Shown: piece by piece, positions 24,917 to 32,860 of the stretch
Numbering within the stretch: position 1 is the stretch's first letter
How the letters are laid out: each line of letters begins with the position of its first letter
Assembly: GCA_014874455.1 (NCBI GenBank)
Contig: JADBJL010000028.1
Location: 1 to 34,718, forward strand
Direction of reading: 5' to 3'
DNA length: 34,718 nucleotides
From: Thermomicrobiaceae bacterium
Lineage (GTDB): Bacteria > Chloroflexota > Chloroflexia > Thermomicrobiales > Thermomicrobiaceae
Made by a program: the position numbers and the translations under genes
The notes under the pieces: generated by a model
Seen by the model: only the letters and a program-made list of their open reading frames with translations
Databases searched by the model: none
Told to the model about the DNA's origin: nothing

Positions 24917-27394
24917 TCAGCTCAGGTCGCCTGCACCAGTCTCCCAAAACCGACGCACCTGCTCGCGCAACAGCCGGTGCTCCGGCTGGCGAAGCTCGGG
25001 ATCTGCCTCCGTGATCCGTTCGGCCTCCTGCCGGGCGTGTTGCAGCGTGACGACGTCTGCCAGGCTGGCAAAGCGGAGGTTCGGCATGCCGCTCTGGCGT
25101 GTGCCGAGGAACTCGCCGGGGCCACGCATCTGCAAATCGATCTCGGCCAACCGAAAGCCATCGTAGGTATGAACCAGCGCCTCGAGCCGCTCGCGGGCCT
25201 CCTGGCCGTCCGAATCCGAGATCAGGATGCAGTACGACTGCGCCGCGCCACGGCCCACCCGGCCGCGGAACTGGTGGAGCTGGGCCAGACCGAAGCGATC
25301 GGCTCCTTCGATGAGCATGACGGTCGCGTTCGGCACATCGATCCCGACCTCGACCACGGCTGTCGAGACCAGGATATCGAGCTTCCGTTCTCGGAACGCG
25401 GTCATGACGGCATCCTTCTCGGCCGGGCGCATCCGGCCGTGGAGCAGGCCGAGCCTCAGGTCAGGGAAGACCTCCCGTTGCAGCCGCTCGAACTCGGCGG
25501 TCGCGGCGCGGGCGTCGATGGCCTCGGACTCCTCCACCAGCGGGTAGATAATGAACGCCTGAAAGCCCTCGGCCACTTGCTTGCGGATGAACTGGTAGAC
25601 GCGCTGGCGTACGCCGCTCTCGACGGCGTAGGTCTTGACCGTCTGCCGTCCAGGCGGCAGCTCGTCGATGATCGAGACGTCGAGGTCGCCGTGCAGGACG
25701 AGCGCCAGGCTGCGCGGGATCGGCGTGGCCGTCATGACCAGCACGTGGGGGTTCTGGCCCTTGGCCCGCAGGGCGGCCCGCTGGAGCACGCCGAAGCGGT
25801 GCTGCTCGTCGATGACCGCGAAGCCGAGTCGCTGGAACTGCACCCAGTCCTCCAGGACGGCATGCGTGCCGATCAGGAGCTGGATGCTCCCCTCATGGAG
25901 CCCGCGCTCGATCTCCTGCCGCTCGCGCTCCGGCGTGCTTCCGGTCAACAGCGCGGCGATGGGGCGCTCGGCCTCCGGGAGCCCCGCGTAGAGGCTCCGG
26001 AAACTGTGGAAGTGCTGCTCCGCCAGGATCTCGGTCGGCGCCAGCACGGCCACCTGGTAGCCAGCGGCACTGGCCGCCAGCGCGGCGGCCGCGGCCACCA
26101 CGGTCTTGCCCGACCCAACGTCGCCCTGGAGCAAGCGGCTCATCGGCCTCGGCTGGGCCATGTCCTCGAGGATCTCGTCGAGTGCTCGGGCCTGTGCCGC
26201 CGTGAGCGTGAAGGGCAGGCTGCGCAGAAAGGCGTCGATCCTCGGACGGTCGATGGGGATAGCGTTGCCCGGCTGGGCCTGCCACTCGGCCTTGCGCCGC
26301 ACCAGACCGAGCTGCAAGGCGAGGAACTCGTCGAACGCCAGGCGGCGGAGCGCAGCTTCGGCCCGCTCGCTCGAGTCCGGAAAGTGGAGCTGCTGGATCG
26401 CTTCGGGCAGTGGTGGCAGCCCGTGTCGCTGGCGGATGGCTTCAGGCAGGGGATCGACGACCAGGCGCAGGCCGGCGTCGAGCGCGGTGCGGGTGAGCTG
26501 GCGGAGCTGCTTCTGGTACAGGTTGCGAGTCAGCGGGTAGATCGGTACGATGCGGCCGGTGTGCAGCAGATCCTCGTCGGCCGGCTCCCACTCCGGGTTG
26601 CGGAAGCAGACGACGGCCCGCTGGCGCTCCAGCCGCCCGCTCAGGGCGATGCGCATGCCAGGACGAAGCTGCCGGGCCACGTACGGATTGAACCAGATGG
26701 CCGGGATGCTGCCCGTCGGATCACTGATCTCGGCCTGCACCAGACGTCGCCCGCTGGCGGTCTCGCGCTCGGTCAGCGCGGTGACCTCGCCGATGACTGT
26801 GCAGCGGATCTCCTCACTCCCGGTGCGATAGAAGAGGTGGGCGATGCGACCGATCGGCTGCAGGCGCGTGTAGTCCTCGTAGCGGCGTGGGAGCAGGTAG
26901 AGGAGGTCGCGCACAGTGTACACCCCCAGCGCCTCGAGCTGGCGGGCTCGCTGGGCGCCGACGCCTGGTAAGACGGTCACCGGGTCGTCGAGCGAGGTGA
27001 CCACGGGAGCGCGGGTGGCCCTTGCCGGGCGGTCAGCCGCCTGTGCATCCCGGCGGGAGGACAGGGTGCGACGCTCGGGAGCCGCCTGATCGAGCCCTGG
27101 GCGCGGCGACGTCACCGCGGGAACCCCCAGGAGCTTGCGAGCAGCTTCGATCCGCCGGGCACGCTCGACGGGAGACAGCGACGCATAGTCGTCGAGTAGC
27201 TCCGAGAGGCGTCGCAGCGTGGCCTTCAGCGACGGTTGAGTTGCGATCCAGGTGGCCGAGTTGCGGGCAAGGAGCGCGGCCAACCCGCCGGTGACCGCGG
27301 TGTCCTGGAAGCCCTTGCGCTCCTCCAGCGCGAAGACCTTTTCGAGGAGCGCCACCGGCTCTTGCCTGGCCAGATCGGATGAGCGCACCAGCAT
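24917..27394 (-). CDS. recG: ATP-dependent DNA helicase RecG
   Basis: An 825-residue superfamily 2 helicase that drives branch migration and rescues stalled replication forks. After an N-terminal extension of about 190 residues comes LDDPVTVLPGVGAQRARQLEALGV, the start of the wedge/OB domain. The motor has Walker A LQGDVGSGKTVVAA, the RecG-specific motif II DEQHRFG, MTATPIPRSLAL and the motif VI region QFRGRVGRG. The C-terminus has GTRQSGMPNLRFASL. The length exceeds E. coli RecG (about 690) because of the N-terminal helical region (FALEERKGFQDTAVTGG), also seen in other non-proteobacterial RecG. ATG 27394 follows GAGG; the frame is open up to 27601 but without a good ribosome site. Confidence 0.94.
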   Translation of the reverse strand: MLVRSSDLARQEPVALLEKVFALEERKGFQDTAVTGGLAALLARNSATWIATQPSLKATLRRLSELLDDYASLSPVERARRIEAARKLLGVPAVTSPRPGLDQAAPERRTLSSRRDAQAADRPARATRAPVVTSLDDPVTVLPGVGAQRARQLEALGVYTVRDLLYLLPRRYEDYTRLQPIGRIAHLFYRTGSEEIRCTVIGEVTALTERETASGRRLVQAEISDPTGSIPAIWFNPYVARQLRPGMRIALSGRLERQRAVVCFRNPEWEPADEDLLHTGRIVPIYPLTRNLYQKQLRQLTRTALDAGLRLVVDPLPEAIRQRHGLPPLPEAIQQLHFPDSSERAEAALRRLAFDEFLALQLGLVRRKAEWQAQPGNAIPIDRPRIDAFLRSLPFTLTAAQARALDEILEDMAQPRPMSRLLQGDVGSGKTVVAAAAALAASAAGYQVAVLAPTEILAEQHFHSFRSLYAGLPEAERPIAALLTGSTPERERQEIERGLHEGSIQLLIGTHAVLEDWVQFQRLGFAVIDEQHRFGVLQRAALRAKGQNPHVLVMTATPIPRSLALVLHGDLDVSIIDELPPGRQTVKTYAVESGVRQRVYQFIRKQVAEGFQAFIIYPLVEESEAIDARAATAEFERLQREVFPDLRLGLLHGRMRPAEKDAVMTAFRERKLDILVSTAVVEVGIDVPNATVMLIEGADRFGLAQLHQFRGRVGRGAAQSYCILISDSDGQEARERLEALVHTYDGFRLAEIDLQMRGPGEFLGTRQSGMPNLRFASLADVVTLQHARQEAERITEADPELRQPEHRLLREQVRRFWETGAGDLS

Positions 27395-27709
27395 CCCCGT
27401 CCTCGACCGAACGTGCCGCCACCAAGTGAACCGGCAGGCCTGACCGGTGTCAAGCGCGAGTAGTCCGCTTTCCTCTCCCAAAGGTTCGGGAGGCAGGCGA
27501 GGGAATAAGGTGATGCCAGTGCGCGTCAGCCGGCGCTCCGGTGCGAGCGCGAGGCTGATGCGGATCCCCAGGTGAATCGGGTCGCCTGGAGCGCGCTTCA
27601 TCTCTGCGCGATACCCTGCCCCGTTGCTGCCGGACGCGGACGAAAAACCGGAGGCCAGGAGGCCGCCGAAGATGATGAGGGCACCACGCTCCGCGTCGTT
27701 GCGCTGTCG

Positions 27710-27726
27710 GCTAGCATTGGGCTAGC
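27710..27726. repeat. Paired GCTAGC palindromes upstream of the iron permease-like gene
   Basis: Two copies of the palindrome GCTAGC (27710-27715 and 27721-27726) lie 11 bp apart, about 70 bases before the gene at 27794, so the whole 17-bp block is also dyad-like. It could be an operator. Other single GCTAGC copies occur at 28236 and near 23904, so the motif alone is not specific. Confidence 0.25.
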
Positions 27727-27793
27727 GCGTATCGGCGTCTTCCCTAGGCTCGATCTCGGCCGTTCGACAGAAACGAAGGAAAGGAGCGCTGGC

Positions 27794-28222
27794 GTGTACC
27801 GTCAAGCACCCTTCTCGCGATTCGCCAAGTGGACGGCCCATGCCGCCGGGCATCCCGCCGCGTTTGGGGCCGCCGTGCTCATCATCGTCGTCTGGGCACT
27901 GACCGGCCCCCTCTTCGGCTTCAGCGATACCTGGCAACTGGTCATTAACACCGGTACCACGATCGTAACATTCTTGATGGTCTTCCTCATCCAGAACACC
28001 CAGAATCGGGACAGCACCGCGATACAACTCAAGCTGGACGAGCTGATCCGGGCGCTGGAAGGGGCGCAGAACGCTCTGCTCGACCTCGAGGAGCTAGAAG
28101 AGCAGGAACTGGAGCGGATCCGAAAGGAATACGAGGCTCTAGCCCGGCGAGCACGGCTAGAGATGCGCCGCGGCCACAAGGGCAACGTTGTGCAAGAGAT
28201 CGAAATCGGCGAGCATGCCTGA
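27794..28222 (+). CDS. Low affinity iron permease family small membrane protein
   Basis: A 142-residue protein with two membrane helices (about 23-43 and 49-67) and a charged coiled-coil C-terminus (95-125). The strongly conserved middle, FSDTWQLVINTGTTIVTF followed by FLIQNTQNRDS and AIQLKLDELI (43-85), is the hallmark of the family annotated as low affinity iron permease (PF04120). The name comes from a yeast homologue; transport by bacterial members is not well established. GTG at 27794 has AAGGAG 7-8 bases upstream, and this start gives the usual family length; upstream in-frame codons are unlikely. Divergent from recG, convergent with mprF. Confidence 0.88.
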   Translation: MYRQAPFSRFAKWTAHAAGHPAAFGAAVLIIVVWALTGPLFGFSDTWQLVINTGTTIVTFLMVFLIQNTQNRDSTAIQLKLDELIRALEGAQNALLDLEELEEQELERIRKEYEALARRARLEMRRGHKGNVVQEIEIGEHA

Positions 28223-28357
28223 GCGAGGGAGCCCCGCTAGCCGGAAGCAGGTGTCATCCATTCGTGAGAGCCACAGCGCGCCGGGGGTGAAGACGCATCG
28301 CCCGAACTCCAGGGCCGATATCCACCTGCTTGGGTTTGCCGGTCGCCCGTGCTCCCT

Positions 28358-30985
28358 CTACTCGGTCAGGCGGACGATCGCGAGGGCGACCTTGGGTAGG
28401 GCCAGTTCGGAGCGATAGATCAGGTAGCGCGGTTCCCAGTCCGGCTTGAACTTGTCCTTGAAGCTTCTCAATCCCTTGTAGGAGAAGAGCATGTTCAGGT
28501 GTTCGTATGCCTGTCGCAGCATGCGCTCGACGAACGGCGCATCCGGGTCGACGCCGACGTTGGCCAAGGGCGCCATTCCGAGCGAGAAGGCGTGAAACCC
28601 CTGCTCTTTCAGGCTCTGGAACATCTTGACGAACAGGTACTCCATCACCCCGGATGGCTCGCGGCGTCGGCGCATCAGGTCGATGGTGGCTTCACCCTGC
28701 TTCCCATCCGGGATCAGGTTGGCGAAAGCGACGATTTCGCCCTCTGGCGACTCGACGGCGAAGATCGGCGAGGCGCGGATGTAGTCGTCTTCGAAGCGCC
28801 CGAGTGTGAACCGGCGCTCACGGTGGCCGCCGATTGAGAGCCACTCATCTGAGACAGCGCGGAGCCGCTGGATCATGTCGTCTGGCTGCGGGGGCGCGGA
28901 GAAGACGACGCGGTAGCCCTCGCGCTCCAGTCGACGGACAAGGTAGCGTACGTCTTTCATCGCACCGCCCTGCAGCGTGAAGCGGTCGAGGTCGACGCTC
29001 GCCTCCTCGCCGATCTTCGCCGCGGAGAGGCCGGCGGCTCGGTAGGCCTCCAGCCGCTTCGGGGTCGCCTGCAGGAACGCTGGTTCCCAGTCGTTGGTCT
29101 CGCACAGGTCGAGGAACTCGCGTAAGGTCAGTGCGAAGTCGTCGTCGGAGGCGGCGACTGGATCGCCGAGTACCACCGCCACGCCATTGGCGAGCCCGAA
29201 AGAGGCCACGCCCCTCCCGTTGGAGGCGAAGAAGAACAGCTTGTCTTCCGCGTACTTGAAGTAGTCGAGCGACGAGTCACCGTAGGTGGTGACGAGCGCG
29301 CGCGCCCGTTCTCGCTCGCGCTGGTGCGTCGTTCGTCGCCACACGACCGGTCTTGCGAGCGAAAGCACCGCGTAGGTCATCGATACCGCGCCGAGAACCT
29401 GGAGCGAATCGAGGAACCAGCGAGCGTGGCGGGTCTGCGGTATCAGCCCGCTCTCGCCGAGGTTGAAGAACGTGCGGAGCGTGACCGTCACCGCGGCTCG
29501 GGCATCGAACTCGTGGCCGAAGGCCCGCTCCTCGCTCAGGTAGAATCCGACGGTACCGTAGATGAGCGCGAACAGCAGGCTGAGTCCGAAGCGGAGCAAG
29601 CCCTGCCGCAATGTCGGCGTGTCCTGGCGGACGGTGAACCACCGGCGCTGCCAGAGCAGGATCGCCAGGTTGACGGCGGTCACGGCTGAGAAGATCTCGT
29701 CATGTCGCTTCAACAGGTGCGCGACGACGAGGCTGGCCAGCAGCACAACGGCGACCACCCAGGCCACCCGCTTGCGTCGCCAGAGGTTGTAGGCCAGAAA
29801 AAGCAGGAAAAACCCGGCGAGGAGCGTAAACGTCCGGGAGAAGGCCGGGATCGAGAAGAGCCAGAACGGCTCGATCCGGTTGAAACGGTGTTGTCCCCGC
29901 GGCAGGAGGAGCGAGACGACGGCGAGCAGGCCGGTCAGGCCGGTGAAGACGGCGGGGATGCGGTAGGCTGCCCGGTGCGTGAGCGAGCGGTCGCTGAGGT
30001 GACTCAGGAGGCCGACCGCAGCCGGGAGCCAGAGGGTCACGAGACGAGCCAGGAGGGTGGCTGCCACCGCGGTCTCGTGCGGCAGCCCGAATGTCGCCAG
30101 GGTGGCGGCCGTGCCCAGCTCGACCGGCCCGGTACCCGAGAACCCGGGCGCGAGGATGACCGCGAGCGTCCCGATGCTGTCTGCGACCAGGGCGGTCGCC
30201 AGGCTCGGGTGTGCCCCTGCCGCTCGGAGGCTGGCATACAGGACTGCTGCGCCGAGCACGTCGATGCCGAGCGCGAGGAGGAAAGGCAGCACGAAGTCGT
30301 TGGGTCTCAGGCCGTGTCGACGGGCGCGCTCGGCGAACGAGCGGAGTCGGTGGGGCAGGTAGCCCTGGAGCCGGCCGGGCAAAGCGGCGCCGCGGAGCAG
30401 CAGCCAGAAGAGCGTGCTCATGAGGACGACGAGCGCGGCGAGCAGGAAGGCCCACACGAGGAGCAGCGGCGTGACCTGGTGCTGCAGCTCGAGGACGATC
30501 AGCACCAGGACGATGAAAGCAAGGAACGAGACGAGCCCGAGCCCGTTGTTGAGCGCGAAAGCCAGAAGCGCGTCGTCCACCGGGACGCCGTGCTGTCCCA
30601 GGACACGCGCGAAGCCATAGGCGGCTGCCGGTGTGCTAATCGGCGAGATCGCTCCGGCCAGCACGCCCTCGGTGTAGGCTCGTCCCGTGGCTCGCCAGCC
30701 GAGCGGGTGACCGAGGCGTGCCAGAAGCAGCCGGTAGGTCAGCGCGGCATCGAGCAGCATGACCACCCCGAGCGCCAGTGCGAGAGCGAACCAGGGCCCC
30801 AGCGACTGCTGAACGACCCAGACGGCGCGGCCGACTGCCGCCCGCTCGCGCACGATGAAGACAGCGACCAGCGAGATGACGGTCAATGTCCACAGCGTCG
30901 CGCTGTGGCTCGCCGCCCAGCGGCGTACCCGTGGTAGCGGCGACCGGCTGATCAGGCCGGCTGCGGCCAGGTGGTGCTTGGCCAT
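28358..30985 (-). CDS. mprF: MprF-type phosphatidylglycerol aminoacyltransferase/flippase
   Basis: An 875-residue membrane protein with the full MprF layout. The first 540 residues hold about 13-14 membrane helices, including the lysylphosphatidylglycerol flippase region (SPISTPAAAYGFARVLG, GFSGTGPVELGTAATLATFG). The C-terminal cytoplasmic domain (about 570-870) is a DUF2156 GNAT-like aminoacyltransferase, with YGDSSLDYFKYAEDKLFFF, VVLGDPVA, GEATIDLMRRR and a C-terminal FKDKFKPDWEPRYLIY. It transfers an amino acid from aminoacyl-tRNA to phosphatidylglycerol, lowering surface charge and cationic peptide binding; which amino acid cannot be told. It lies 25 bases downstream of prsW and is probably co-transcribed. 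The ribosome site AGAGGA is rather distant from the ATG. Confidence 0.92.
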   Translation of the reverse strand: MAKHHLAAAGLISRSPLPRVRRWAASHSATLWTLTVISLVAVFIVRERAAVGRAVWVVQQSLGPWFALALALGVVMLLDAALTYRLLLARLGHPLGWRATGRAYTEGVLAGAISPISTPAAAYGFARVLGQHGVPVDDALLAFALNNGLGLVSFLAFIVLVLIVLELQHQVTPLLLVWAFLLAALVVLMSTLFWLLLRGAALPGRLQGYLPHRLRSFAERARRHGLRPNDFVLPFLLALGIDVLGAAVLYASLRAAGAHPSLATALVADSIGTLAVILAPGFSGTGPVELGTAATLATFGLPHETAVAATLLARLVTLWLPAAVGLLSHLSDRSLTHRAAYRIPAVFTGLTGLLAVVSLLLPRGQHRFNRIEPFWLFSIPAFSRTFTLLAGFFLLFLAYNLWRRKRVAWVVAVVLLASLVVAHLLKRHDEIFSAVTAVNLAILLWQRRWFTVRQDTPTLRQGLLRFGLSLLFALIYGTVGFYLSEERAFGHEFDARAAVTVTLRTFFNLGESGLIPQTRHARWFLDSLQVLGAVSMTYAVLSLARPVVWRRTTHQRERERARALVTTYGDSSLDYFKYAEDKLFFFASNGRGVASFGLANGVAVVLGDPVAASDDDFALTLREFLDLCETNDWEPAFLQATPKRLEAYRAAGLSAAKIGEEASVDLDRFTLQGGAMKDVRYLVRRLEREGYRVVFSAPPQPDDMIQRLRAVSDEWLSIGGHRERRFTLGRFEDDYIRASPIFAVESPEGEIVAFANLIPDGKQGEATIDLMRRRREPSGVMEYLFVKMFQSLKEQGFHAFSLGMAPLANVGVDPDAPFVERMLRQAYEHLNMLFSYKGLRSFKDKFKPDWEPRYLIYRSELALPKVALAIVRLTE

Positions 30986-31010
30986 CGCTGACCCGTCCTC
31001 TGCTGCGCCG

Positions 31011-31850
31011 TCATGCCGGGGTCGGTGAGGTGACAGCCTGCGCGGCCTCGCGATGCGCCTCGCGGATGCGGCGGATCAAAAGCGCCAAGCTCAAGAGGGC
31101 AACGAGGAAGCTGAGCAACTCAAGCCCCAGGAACTCGACGAACGTCACGCCCCTGAAACCGTTGATCGTGTCCCACAGCGCGTGGAGGACGACGACGAGC
31201 ACGAAGGTGCCTGCGATACGCAGGTTGAGTACCGGGTGCCCGGCACGCAGCCGCTCTCGCCACAGCACGGCGCAGACGATGCCAGTCCAGGCCGCATGGC
31301 CGGCCGGGGCGAGAAGCCCGCGCACCAGCAGGGTTTCCTCGAGTGTCCCGATGCTCCCTCGCGAGGCCAGCAGGGCGACGAACCCGTAGCCCATCGTCTC
31401 CAAGGCGGCGAAGCCCATACCGGACGCGACGCCGAAGAGCAGCCCGTCCGTCTCCGAACGGTAGCGGCCACGTGCGTAGATCACGAGCGGGACGGCCAGC
31501 TTGGCGCTTTCCTCGATCAGCCCGACGCCGAGCAAGGGCAGCACACCCAGGCTGCGCAGCGTCTGGTACTCCAGAAACCCGGCGATGATGACGCCGATGA
31601 TCCCACCCCACAGAAAGCTGACGCCCAGGGACGGCAGTGGGATATCGCGCACCGGACTACTCTCGTAGAGGTACATGACCATGGTCACCGGAACCAGGAA
31701 CGCACCGAGGAGCAAGACCGAAGGAACGAAGTTGGGGTTGTGGGTACTGCGGAGGAGCTTCTCCAGGGCATAAAAGAGCACAAGGCCGCTCACGAGGATC
31801 TGAAACCAGGCCCGGCGCGGGACGCCGACCAATCGCTGCCACCTCCGCAT
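31011..31850 (-). CDS. prsW: PrsW family intramembrane metalloprotease
   Basis: A 279-residue membrane protein with about seven helices. It has the PrsW signature: EESAK (113-117), FAALETMGY (147-155, Glu151) and GHAAW (184-188, His185), plus a later LHALWDTING; these are the putative zinc and catalytic residues. In Bacillus subtilis PrsW makes the first cut in the anti-sigma factor RsiW upon envelope stress, including antimicrobial peptides. No sigma/anti-sigma pair is in the window, so its substrate is elsewhere. ATG 31850 follows GGAGGG by seven bases; an in-frame ATG at 31886 has no ribosome site. Directly upstream of mprF. Confidence 0.9.
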   Translation of the reverse strand: MRRWQRLVGVPRRAWFQILVSGLVLFYALEKLLRSTHNPNFVPSVLLLGAFLVPVTMVMYLYESSPVRDIPLPSLGVSFLWGGIIGVIIAGFLEYQTLRSLGVLPLLGVGLIEESAKLAVPLVIYARGRYRSETDGLLFGVASGMGFAALETMGYGFVALLASRGSIGTLEETLLVRGLLAPAGHAAWTGIVCAVLWRERLRAGHPVLNLRIAGTFVLVVVLHALWDTINGFRGVTFVEFLGLELLSFLVALLSLALLIRRIREAHREAAQAVTSPTPA

Positions 31851-31857
31851 TCTCCTA

Positions 31858-31863
31858 CCCTCC
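31858..31863 (-). promoter_or_regulatory. Ribosome site deciding the prsW start
   Basis: On the minus strand GGAGGG ends 7 bases before the ATG at 31850. The in-frame ATG at 31886 has nothing similar, so 31850 is preferred. A TAGAAT at 31913-31908 may be the -10 box of this operon, though no convincing -35 box is seen. Confidence 0.55.
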
Positions 31864-31938
31864 AGGACAGTGAGCGTGCTGGCCATGCAGGGCTCGACGT
31901 GGTGACGATTCTACTCCTAGCCCGGCACCTCGGCCTCC

Positions 31939-32799
31939 CTAACCGGCGTGGCGCACCAGCCCGGCGAAGCCCAGTGTGCCGGGGCCGACGTAGGTGCCAA
32001 CAACGGTGCCGATTTGGGAGAAGGGGATCCGGAGTCCCGGCTGCAGGGCCTGGAGCCGGTCGCGCAGCTCGCCCGCTGGCCCCTCGGCACCGAGGTGCAG
32101 CACCGCGAGCCGGTCGAACGGCATATGCAGTTGAGCCAGCTCGACCAAGCGCTCGACGCCCCGCTTGAATGTGCGCACGCGTTCGACTGGCTCGACGACG
32201 CCCTCATGCACGGTAATGAGCGGCTTAATCTGCAGCGCCGAGCCGAGAAACGCCGCAGCTCGGCCGATGCGGCCTCCCTTGTGCAGGTACTCGAGCGTTT
32301 CCAGGATGGCGAAGAGCCGGATATCCCGGCGCCGCCGATCGAGGTAGTCGAGGATGGCTTGGGGCGACTGCCCGGCTGCCGCGAGTTCCGCCGCCTCGAT
32401 AACGAGCCAGCCCAACCCCATCGAGACCGAGCCGGAATCGAAGAGGTGCACGCGCTGGGGATCGACGGCCTGGGCGGCGACACGCGCGGAGTTGAGCGTG
32501 CCCGAGAGCGTGGCCGCGATGTGGATCGAGACGATGTCGTAGCCCTGTTCGAGCAGTTCCTGGTAGACGTGTTGAAACGCTCCGGCCGACGGCTGTGACG
32601 TGCGAGGCAGCGCCCCTTCGCGCAGCCTCGCAAGGAACTCTTCCGGGCTCAGGTCGACCCGATCGCGGTAGCTGCGTCCCTCGATCTCCACGATGAGCGG
32701 CACGACGCTGATCGGCAGCCCATCAGTCAGGCCCGGTGGAAAGTCTGCAGTGCTATCGGTGACGATCCAGACCGGACGCAGTGTCCCCTCTGCCGCCAC
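31939..32799 (-). CDS. fakB: DegV family fatty acid-binding protein (FakB)
   Basis: A 286-residue DegV-family protein. These bind a long-chain fatty acid and present it to FakA for phosphorylation. The marks are VTDSTADFPP (13-22), TSQPSAGAF (67-75), and the fatty-acid carboxyl-contact segment HIAATLSGTLNSAR, followed by LEYLHKGGRIGRAAAFLGSALQIKPLI, a strong family motif. GTG start at 32799 has GAGGAGGAG five bases upstream. It is 61 bases downstream of fakA on the same strand, so the pair forms a fatty acid kinase unit. The bound lipid cannot be told from sequence. Confidence 0.92.
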   Translation of the reverse strand: MAAEGTLRPVWIVTDSTADFPPGLTDGLPISVVPLIVEIEGRSYRDRVDLSPEEFLARLREGALPRTSQPSAGAFQHVYQELLEQGYDIVSIHIAATLSGTLNSARVAAQAVDPQRVHLFDSGSVSMGLGWLVIEAAELAAAGQSPQAILDYLDRRRRDIRLFAILETLEYLHKGGRIGRAAAFLGSALQIKPLITVHEGVVEPVERVRTFKRGVERLVELAQLHMPFDRLAVLHLGAEGPAGELRDRLQALQPGLRIPFSQIGTVVGTYVGPGTLGFAGLVRHAG

Positions 32800-32860
32800 T
32801 GATCTCCTCCTCTCGCACGACGATGCCAGTATCGAGGGTCAGCGCGCGTCGTCGTGCCCT

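Noticed and set aside
24977..26971. Long plus-strand open frame opposite recG
   Set aside because: It is antisense to highly conserved RecG motor motifs and has shadow-frame composition; no family is recognisable.
29702..30937. Plus-strand open frame opposite mprF, rich in Glu, Gln and Arg
   Set aside because: Complement of membrane-helix codons; typical antisense artefact with no ribosome site or family.
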